From NCBI GenBank assembly GCA_964427855.1, contig CAYRVH010000013.1, positions 3,256-67,255 of the forward strand: a stretch of 64,000 nt of DNA. The letters are read 5' to 3'. The notes under the pieces are model-generated. The model had not been told where the DNA came from, did no database searches, and was given only the letters and a program-made list of their open reading frames with translations. Below are positions 58,592-64,000 of this stretch, in pieces (positions within the stretch are counted from its first letter, which is position 1; every line of letters starts with the position of its first letter). Position numbers and translations under genes: made by a program. This stretch comes from JAUPKT01 sp964427855 (lineage in GTDB: Bacteria > Desulfobacterota > Desulfomonilia > Desulfomonilales > Desulfomonilaceae).

Positions 58592-60853
58592 ATGAGTGAT
58601 GCGGCTGTGCTCATCGATGTGGCTTTCCCACTTCCTTTGAAGGATACTTTTAAATACAAGGCGCCTGTCGACATGTCGGGCGCTGCTGTTTTTGGCAAGC
58701 GCGTGATTGCGCCGCTCGGGAAAAAGATCCTTACCGGTTTCATTGTCGGGGTAACCCAGTCAGCGGATCCCCGTCTTTCTTCTTTATACGACTACGAAAT
58801 AAAAGAAGTTGTCAGCATCCCTGAGGATCCCCCATTCTTTACCGAACAGCTATGGCGATTCATTTCCTGGGCCGCGGACTATTATTTTGTCCCCGTTGGC
58901 ACAGCCCTCAAAAGCCTTTTGCCTCCCGGCGCCACGAAAAAATCCAAGCGCTGGGTCTTCGTTGCTCAGGATGTGTGCAGTCAGACTGACAAAGGTTCTG
59001 CAGGGATGGATTTATTGCCTGCGCCACTTCTAAAAAGAGGCCGCATGTTAGAAAAGGATTTGACCGCTCGCATTGGTGAATCGGCCTTGAAGGATTGTAT
59101 CAAACGGGGCTTGCTCACGACCCAGGACTATCTCGAGGTCCCTCGGGCAATGAACCAATACGGTCGTTGTAAGAAGCCAATTTGTACGCTGTCAAAACAA
59201 AACGGCAGCTATGACGCCGCAATATGGCCTGAGCTGACCCCTCGTCAGGTCGCAGCCGTCAATACCATCTCTACGGCGATCGAATCAGGCGGATTTCACC
59301 CCTTTTTGCTTTATGGAGTAACAGGGTCAGGCAAGACAGAGGTTTACATTAGGGCAATTGCAAAGACCCTCGAGAAAGGCAAGGACGTGCTTGTACTTGT
59401 CCCTGAGATCTCCCTCACTCCACAGACGGTGAGGGTGTTTCTCGACAGGTTTGAAGGCGGCGTCGCTCTTTTTCACAGCGCATTGACGCCGGCTCAGCGA
59501 CTTCACGAATGGAGGAGAATCAAAGAACGACGGGTGCGGATCGCAGTGGCTGCGAGGTCTGGCATCTTTCTGCCTGTTGAGTCATTGGGACTGATCATAG
59601 TGGATGAAGAGCATGATCCTTCGTACAAACAGGAGGATGGTTTTCCTTATAATGCCAGGGACTTGGCCCTCGCAAGAGGGATGCTCGAGTCTGCGTGCGT
59701 CATCCTTGGGAGTGCGACACCTTCGTTCGAGACCTTTGAAAATGCCAGGCGGGGCAAGATTAAGCGTATAGATCTACCGGAACGCTATCATGCTGGACAA
59801 ATGCCCAAGGTAGAGATCGTCGATCTGAAGGACTCGAGACTGATTGCCGACAAAAAGGGGTTTCTGACGCCTTCGCTTCTCAGTCATATTCGAGAAACGC
59901 TGGATCGACGCGAACAGGCGCTTCTGTTCCTTAATAGGAGAGGTTTTGATACGTTTGTCCAGTGTAAATCATGCGGTTTCATCTTTCGGTGTCCAAATTG
60001 TGACATCAGTTTAACGCATCACAAGTCACGGCAGCAACTGCGATGTCACCTGTGTGGCTACTCTCAATTTGCCCCGCCACTTTGTCCCAAATGCGGCAGC
60101 GCAACTATGTCATTTCATGGCATTGGGACGCAAAAGGTCGAAGAGGAACTTAAGAAGCTGTTTCCTGACTCGAGAATAGAAAGATTGGATAGGGATGCTG
60201 CCCACAAACAAGAAGACCTTGTCAATATTCTCGAACGTTTTAGGAACCGCGAAATAGACATACTCACTGGAACTCAAATGATCGTGAAAGGACATGATTT
60301 CGCCGGAATATCCCTTGTTGGTGTTTTGTACGGTGATGCATCCCTGCACTTTCCAGACTTCCGAGCGCCAGAGCGCACTTTTCAGGTCTTGACCCAAGTG
60401 TCAGGTCGTGCGGGACGAGACCGACGACTCAGTTCCGTGCTCTTCCAGACATTTGATACGGAGCATCCCGTGATCCGTTACGCGGCAAGACAGGCATACG
60501 AGGAGTTTTTTCAATACGAGTGTGAAGTAAGACGGGAGTTGGCGTATCCACCCTTTGGTCATTTGATTCTCATCAGGCTGGAAGGAAACTCTGAAACCAG
60601 GGTCGAACAAGCTGCCATAAGACTTGGCAGCTTGAGCCGCATGCTTAAAGCATCGCTGGGTGGCGTCACAATTTTAGGGCCTGCCCCCTCGCCCCGAAAG
60701 AAAGCAAGTGGAAAATACAGATGGCAGGTCCTCCTCAAAGGGCCCAAGCGCGAAAACTTGAGACGTTTGGTGCAACGATTGCGAGACGATGGTCATCTAA
60801 ATCAAACAGGAGTTAAGGTAGTCATTGATGTCGATCCCATAGAAATGATGTAA
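58592..60853 (+). CDS. priA: Primosomal protein N' (replication restart helicase)
   Basis: A 753-residue PriA helicase that reloads the replisome at stalled forks. An N-terminal DNA-binding domain (VDVAFPLPLKDTFKYKAP) precedes the helicase core: Walker A LLYGVTGSGKTEVYIR, motif II IIVDEEHDPSYKQ, ILGSATPSFE, and the GRAGRD motif. Zinc-binding cysteines are in CKSCGFIFRCPNC, CHLCGYSQ and CPKCGSATM, eight ligands for two zincs. Length is normal and all motifs are intact. It starts two bases after the preceding stop. Confidence 0.96.
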   Translation: MSDAAVLIDVAFPLPLKDTFKYKAPVDMSGAAVFGKRVIAPLGKKILTGFIVGVTQSADPRLSSLYDYEIKEVVSIPEDPPFFTEQLWRFISWAADYYFVPVGTALKSLLPPGATKKSKRWVFVAQDVCSQTDKGSAGMDLLPAPLLKRGRMLEKDLTARIGESALKDCIKRGLLTTQDYLEVPRAMNQYGRCKKPICTLSKQNGSYDAAIWPELTPRQVAAVNTISTAIESGGFHPFLLYGVTGSGKTEVYIRAIAKTLEKGKDVLVLVPEISLTPQTVRVFLDRFEGGVALFHSALTPAQRLHEWRRIKERRVRIAVAARSGIFLPVESLGLIIVDEEHDPSYKQEDGFPYNARDLALARGMLESACVILGSATPSFETFENARRGKIKRIDLPERYHAGQMPKVEIVDLKDSRLIADKKGFLTPSLLSHIRETLDRREQALLFLNRRGFDTFVQCKSCGFIFRCPNCDISLTHHKSRQQLRCHLCGYSQFAPPLCPKCGSATMSFHGIGTQKVEEELKKLFPDSRIERLDRDAAHKQEDLVNILERFRNREIDILTGTQMIVKGHDFAGISLVGVLYGDASLHFPDFRAPERTFQVLTQVSGRAGRDRRLSSVLFQTFDTEHPVIRYAARQAYEEFFQYECEVRRELAYPPFGHLILIRLEGNSETRVEQAAIRLGSLSRMLKASLGGVTILGPAPSPRKKASGKYRWQVLLKGPKRENLRRLVQRLRDDGHLNQTGVKVVIDVDPIEMM

Positions 60854-60956
60854 CGAGCAGTTTTTGGGCGAAACGTGTCGGCTGATGGGCGGAACGATAC
60901 CTGGTGCATAAACTAATGATCGTCAAAGGGAGCAATTGGCCCCGTATGGAGGCTTC

Positions 60957-61382
60957 ATGAAAAAGTCATCTATCTTGTTGACCAGCGCGGCGTTATTGGT
61001 CGTAGTGGGGGGGATTATCGTCGGATGGTCCTCATATCAAGAAAAAGGGCGCGGAGAAAAAGCATCCTTGATCCGCACCATTACTGATGAGAATTTTGAC
61101 CAGGAGGTGGTGCAGGCGTCCCGAAAGCAGATGGTCGTGCTGGATTTTTATGCAGACTGGTGTTTTCCCTGTCGGTTAATGGACCCTACCCTGGAAGAGA
61201 TAGCACACGAATTGAAGGATCGTGTCATTGTCGGGAAGCTCAACACCGACAAAAACATGATGGCAAGGCGTTTCGGGATAACTCGAATACCGGCGGTATT
61301 CATTATAAAAAACGGCGAAATAAAAGAATCCTTTTTTGGTGTCGTTTCAAAGGAGACACTGCGCAACGCTTTGAAAGAGTGA
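60957..61382 (+). CDS. Membrane-anchored thioredoxin-like protein
   Basis: A 141-residue protein with one N-terminal transmembrane helix (about 6-24) and a thioredoxin domain facing the periplasm. The active site is DWCFPC (C69 and C72), and the cis-proline is in TRIPAVFII. The CFPC pair instead of CGPC should shift redox potential. Similar anchored thioredoxins reduce apocytochrome c or other periplasmic disulfides, and the window also holds a CcsA-like gene. The ATG at 60957 is taken because GGAGG lies four bases upstream; an earlier in-frame ATG at 60936 is less well placed. Confidence 0.87.
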   Translation: MKKSSILLTSAALLVVVGGIIVGWSSYQEKGRGEKASLIRTITDENFDQEVVQASRKQMVVLDFYADWCFPCRLMDPTLEEIAHELKDRVIVGKLNTDKNMMARRFGITRIPAVFIIKNGEIKESFFGVVSKETLRNALKE

Positions 61383-61403
61383 TTTTCGTGAAGGAGATAC
61401 CTC

Positions 61404-62246
61404 ATGGCAACCATGCTTTTTGATAGTCGTATATGTATACGTGGCGCAGGCGATCTTGCGAGTGGAGTGGCTTTGAAACTCTATCGATGCGGTTTCAGGT
61501 GTCTCCTGATGACGGAAACTGCCCACCCGCTGGCTGTGCGGCGCACGGTGAGTTTTTGTGAAGCGATTCATGAAGGCGTGTGGGAAGTGGAGGGAGTTCG
61601 ATCCCAACGTGCGACGACGCTGTCTGAGGTCTTTCAGGCGTGGGATGATCAATTCATCCCAGTGATGGTGGATCCAGAAAACGCAGTGCGCCAAGAATAC
61701 CGTCCAGACATCATAGTCGATGCAATCATGGCAAAAAGAAATATTGGCACCGCGATGTCCCAGGCTGACCTGGTAATAGCCCTTGGACCAGGATTCACAG
61801 CTGGTGGTGATGCTCACGTGGTCATCGAGACTCACCGAGGACACAATCTAGGACGCATTATTAGAGAGGGAACTGCATTCCCTGATACCGGCGTTCCAGG
61901 AGACATAGGAGGCAAGACTGCGCAGCGAGTCTTACGGGCCCCTGCTGAAGGTATTTTCGAATCTACCCTGCCCATCGGCTCCCTCGTGCGACAAGGCGCC
62001 ACCGTCGGTTATGTCTCGGACGTCCCTGTTATCTCCAAAATAGACGGAGTATTGCGAGGGCTGATACGGCCCGGAACCTTTGTCCCCTATGGTGTCAAGA
62101 TAGGAGACGTGGACCCAAGGGGAGAGATTTCTTATTGTTTTTCCGTATCAGACAAGGCTCGGGCCATCGCGGGAGGCGTGGTGGAAGCAGTTCTCGCACA
62201 TTGCTATGAGAGGCATGGAGGATCACCAAAGCGCCTTAGAAGATGA
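61404..62246 (+). CDS. yqeB: YqeB-type selenium-dependent molybdenum hydroxylase accessory protein
   Basis: A 280-residue protein of the YqeB/EF2563 family, conserved with selenium-dependent molybdenum hydroxylases such as nicotinate and purine hydroxylases. Features include the Rossmann-like start CIRGAGDLASGVALKLYRCGF, MTETAHPLAVRRTVSFCEAI, VDAIMAKRN, and GPGFTAGGDAHVVIET. Its molecular job is not established; it is thought to act in cofactor or selenium handling. It begins 21 bases after the thioredoxin gene. No molybdenum hydroxylase is in the window, so the client is elsewhere. Confidence 0.87.
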   Translation: MATMLFDSRICIRGAGDLASGVALKLYRCGFRCLLMTETAHPLAVRRTVSFCEAIHEGVWEVEGVRSQRATTLSEVFQAWDDQFIPVMVDPENAVRQEYRPDIIVDAIMAKRNIGTAMSQADLVIALGPGFTAGGDAHVVIETHRGHNLGRIIREGTAFPDTGVPGDIGGKTAQRVLRAPAEGIFESTLPIGSLVRQGATVGYVSDVPVISKIDGVLRGLIRPGTFVPYGVKIGDVDPRGEISYCFSVSDKARAIAGGVVEAVLAHCYERHGGSPKRLRR

Positions 62247-62514
62247 CGCGACTCCCCGTCGGAGCCCCTTGTCAGCCCCCAGATCTTCAAAGCCATGTTG
62301 CGTAGAGCATCGCCTTACATTATAGCTCGTGGCAACGCTCGTCCTCCGATGAAGTCTTCTGCAAATTCGACATATTGTGACCTTTGGTCTGCGGTTTGTT
62401 CCCTTGGCTCAGGCGATTATGATTGAAATTTTGATCATTTTGCGCTATATAAATCAAGGAAACCGTATAATTAACATCGAGCGTTATTCCTATGGTATTT
62501 TAAGGGTGGAGAAG

Positions 62515-63777
62515 TTGCGAAAGATACACGTGCTTACAACAATCATCACGCTGTTCATTTGGTCGTCCACGGCTCCGACCACTGCGGCGCATACTAATTG
62601 GGAAGCCGCGCTTCAGAAAAGTTATGTGGTCGCCTCCGAATCGCTGGTTGTTCAAGGCCATACTTTCAAGCTAGCGGCCCAAACCTCTCAAAAGCTCAGG
62701 CCTCATACTCAGGACACGGGTCCCACAAAGGAAGCCGCGCTTCAGGAGACAGTACAGCCCCCGGCAGGTCCTGCAGGTTCTGTGAATATTCCTGAGCAGG
62801 CAGAAACTAAACTCCTCGCAAGGGATCCACTTGACTCGATTCAGCTCGACAACATCAAGCCGCTTTACACATCTCCGGCGATGTCGGGAGAGGGCGTATG
62901 GGTATCCTCTGGATCGCCCAGAGATTCGTCAGGACGTCCTATTGTGTACAAGACGTTTTACCGTCCGAGCGTCGATTTCCCGAACGCGGTTGTCTATATG
63001 ATGGTCGTGGATATGAGCAAGGCCTTCGCGCAGTACTACGTAGGGTCTCAGGAACCGGGCGCGCCGATGGCCAGGTCGGAGGTGGAGCCCGAGTTGCGCT
63101 CGCGCGTCATGGCGGTGACGAACGCAATGTGGATGCAGAGACATTCCAAAGGCGCTGGAGCTATTTTTCGCGGAAAAGTCATCTATCCAATGACCGACGG
63201 TATGGCCACATTCATAATATACAAAGACGGATCGGTGGACATAAGAGAATGGTCTCCCGAGATTCCCCTGCAACTTGTCCGGGACGCCCGTCAGTTGCGG
63301 CATCTCATAGTAAAGAACGGTATGGTCGTCCAATCGATATATAGGAAAGGCCGACTCGAAGATTCTGAGATAGGCCTCGGATTCCTTCTCGGGGGTGGAG
63401 GCAGGGATCAGGACGGAAAGCACTACTGGTTCGTGGCTCACCGGAGCGCGTTTGGCATACGAAAGGATGGCAACTTGGTGTTTGCCATAGGGCATCATAT
63501 AGGCAGCAAGGACCTTGCGAAGGCGCTCGTACTGGCTGGTTGCGAACGCGGCATGCACGCCGACGCGAATCCAGATAATATTGTGGGAAACCTTTATATC
63601 AGAGACGCTCATGGCAACTTGGTCAAGAAACTCAAGCTATCCCCTGAACAACCGAAATACACCCTGAATCGTTATGAAGATCGATATTCAAAGGATTTCT
63701 TTGCTTTTTTTCTGAGGGACAACGCGGCCCTGTCAGCTACCAACCCAAATTCGTCCGGTTTGTCGTCCAAGAAATGA
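62515..63777 (+). CDS. Exported phosphodiester glycosidase-like (NAGPA/DUF2233) protein
   Basis: A 420-residue protein with a signal peptide from the TTG at 62515 (hydrophobic residues about 5-18, Ala-Ala-His cleavage region). The linker to about residue 90 is rich in Gln, Pro and Thr. The mature domain resembles phosphodiester glycosidases: VYMMVVDMSKA, a central AIFRGKVIYPMTDGMATFIIYKDGSVDIREW, and RQLRHLIVKNGMVVQ, followed by a late block VFAIGHHIGSKDLAKALVLAGCERGMHADAN with a possible catalytic Asp. Such enzymes cleave sugar-1-phosphate diesters at the cell surface. The start is not certain: AAGGG lies eight bases before the TTG, and a GTG at 62506 is also possible. Confidence 0.65.
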   Translation: MRKIHVLTTIITLFIWSSTAPTTAAHTNWEAALQKSYVVASESLVVQGHTFKLAAQTSQKLRPHTQDTGPTKEAALQETVQPPAGPAGSVNIPEQAETKLLARDPLDSIQLDNIKPLYTSPAMSGEGVWVSSGSPRDSSGRPIVYKTFYRPSVDFPNAVVYMMVVDMSKAFAQYYVGSQEPGAPMARSEVEPELRSRVMAVTNAMWMQRHSKGAGAIFRGKVIYPMTDGMATFIIYKDGSVDIREWSPEIPLQLVRDARQLRHLIVKNGMVVQSIYRKGRLEDSEIGLGFLLGGGGRDQDGKHYWFVAHRSAFGIRKDGNLVFAIGHHIGSKDLAKALVLAGCERGMHADANPDNIVGNLYIRDAHGNLVKKLKLSPEQPKYTLNRYEDRYSKDFFAFFLRDNAALSATNPNSSGLSSKK

Positions 63778-63799
63778 CCTGACAGACGTGTGCTGAGTC

Positions 63800-63970
63800 A
63801 TGAGTCACATGAGGAATAGGAAGCGCGGCTGGTGGTGTCTTTTCGCACTGGGTGCGTTCATATCTACGACTGCGCTCGGGGCGTCCTACGCCGCTTCGAG
63901 GACAGCCGCTTCTGACGGCAAAATGAGCGACGAACTAACCGCGATACTTACATTCCGCGCCTTCTGGTAG
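63800..63970 (+). CDS. Small exported ORF of 56 residues
   Basis: A 56-codon frame beginning ATG at 63800 and ending TAG at 63970, too short for most gene callers. It has a plausible signal peptide: basic MSHMRNRKRGW, hydrophobic CLFALGAFISTTALGAS, then AYAA-like cleavage. The mature part would be only about 24 residues. It follows the NAGPA-like gene by 22 bases. It may be a small exported protein or the first part of a longer gene broken by a frameshift just before the window ends. No strong ribosome binding site is seen. Confidence 0.4.
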   Translation: MSHMRNRKRGWWCLFALGAFISTTALGASYAASRTAASDGKMSDELTAILTFRAFW

Positions 63971-64000
63971 CTTATCGAGGCGAATTTTATCATAACCCGA

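Noticed and set aside
1..64000. tRNA, rRNA, CRISPR arrays, prophage or intact insertion sequences
   Set aside because: None were recognised by eye; a dedicated scan (tRNAscan-SE, CRISPR finder, ISfinder) would be needed to exclude small or degraded ones.

Overview
The window looks like a chromosomal segment of an anaerobic bacterium of the Desulfobacterota (former Deltaproteobacteria; a sulfate reducer or syntroph). This is an inference from gene content: an AhbC-type siroheme-to-heme enzyme, a group-4-hydrogenase-related membrane complex, a YqeB molybdenum-hydroxylase maturation protein, HypA, PyrB with PyrI, and a CIRCE-controlled groESL. No rRNA, tRNA, CRISPR array or intact insertion sequence was seen. 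The sequence is a draft scaffold with three runs of N (6257-6266, 11970-12105, 55962-55971), two of which break genes.

Layout. 1-4.4 kb: methionine cycle (metK end, ahcY), a c-di-GMP response regulator and an HMG-CoA-lyase-like enzyme. 4.4-20.3 kb: a surface-polysaccharide locus with two methyltransferases, an SGNH hydrolase, a two-domain oxidoreductase, a GT4 glycosyltransferase, an undecaprenyl-phosphate sugar transferase, an O-antigen ligase/polymerase, a CapK-like adenylate-forming enzyme, a GT-C enzyme, a broken SGNH gene and a DUF1615-like protein. 20.5-25 kb: a degenerate ferredoxin fragment, a class III aminotransferase with a saccharopine-dehydrogenase-like partner, a frameshifted remnant and an MFS transporter. 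25-33 kb: a tight six-gene operon (hyfC, E, F, G-, I- and B-like) preceded by a sigma70-like promoter and a leader that can fold as a transcription attenuator. Its large subunit has lost all four NiFe-ligand cysteines, so it belongs with the 'energy-converting hydrogenase related' complexes rather than with hydrogenases.

33-41.5 kb: ThpR, an L,D-transpeptidase, a MgtE-sensor/CBS protein in operon with a divergent NRAMP transporter, an ACT-domain protein behind a perfect 20-bp palindrome, an OsmC protein and two LPS-core-type glycosyltransferases. 41.5-49.7 kb: a tetrapyrrole operon (sirC-like, ccsA-like, hemA, hemC, cobA-hemD) with an ATPase, a DUF6125-like protein and a GAF-cyclase upstream. 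49.9-55.6 kb: hypA, pyrC-like, pyrB, pyrI, a shared bidirectional terminator, and groEL/groES. 56-64 kb: Nudix, ahbC, a TIM-barrel isomerase, priA, a membrane-anchored thioredoxin, yqeB and two exported proteins.

How it fits together: hemA, hemC, hemD/cobA and the precorrin-2 dehydrogenase lead to siroheme, and ahbC would take siroheme derivatives on to heme. The most interesting parts are the attenuator-led hydrogenase-like operon, the split MgtE-sensor plus NRAMP-like pair, and several gene remnants at locus borders.
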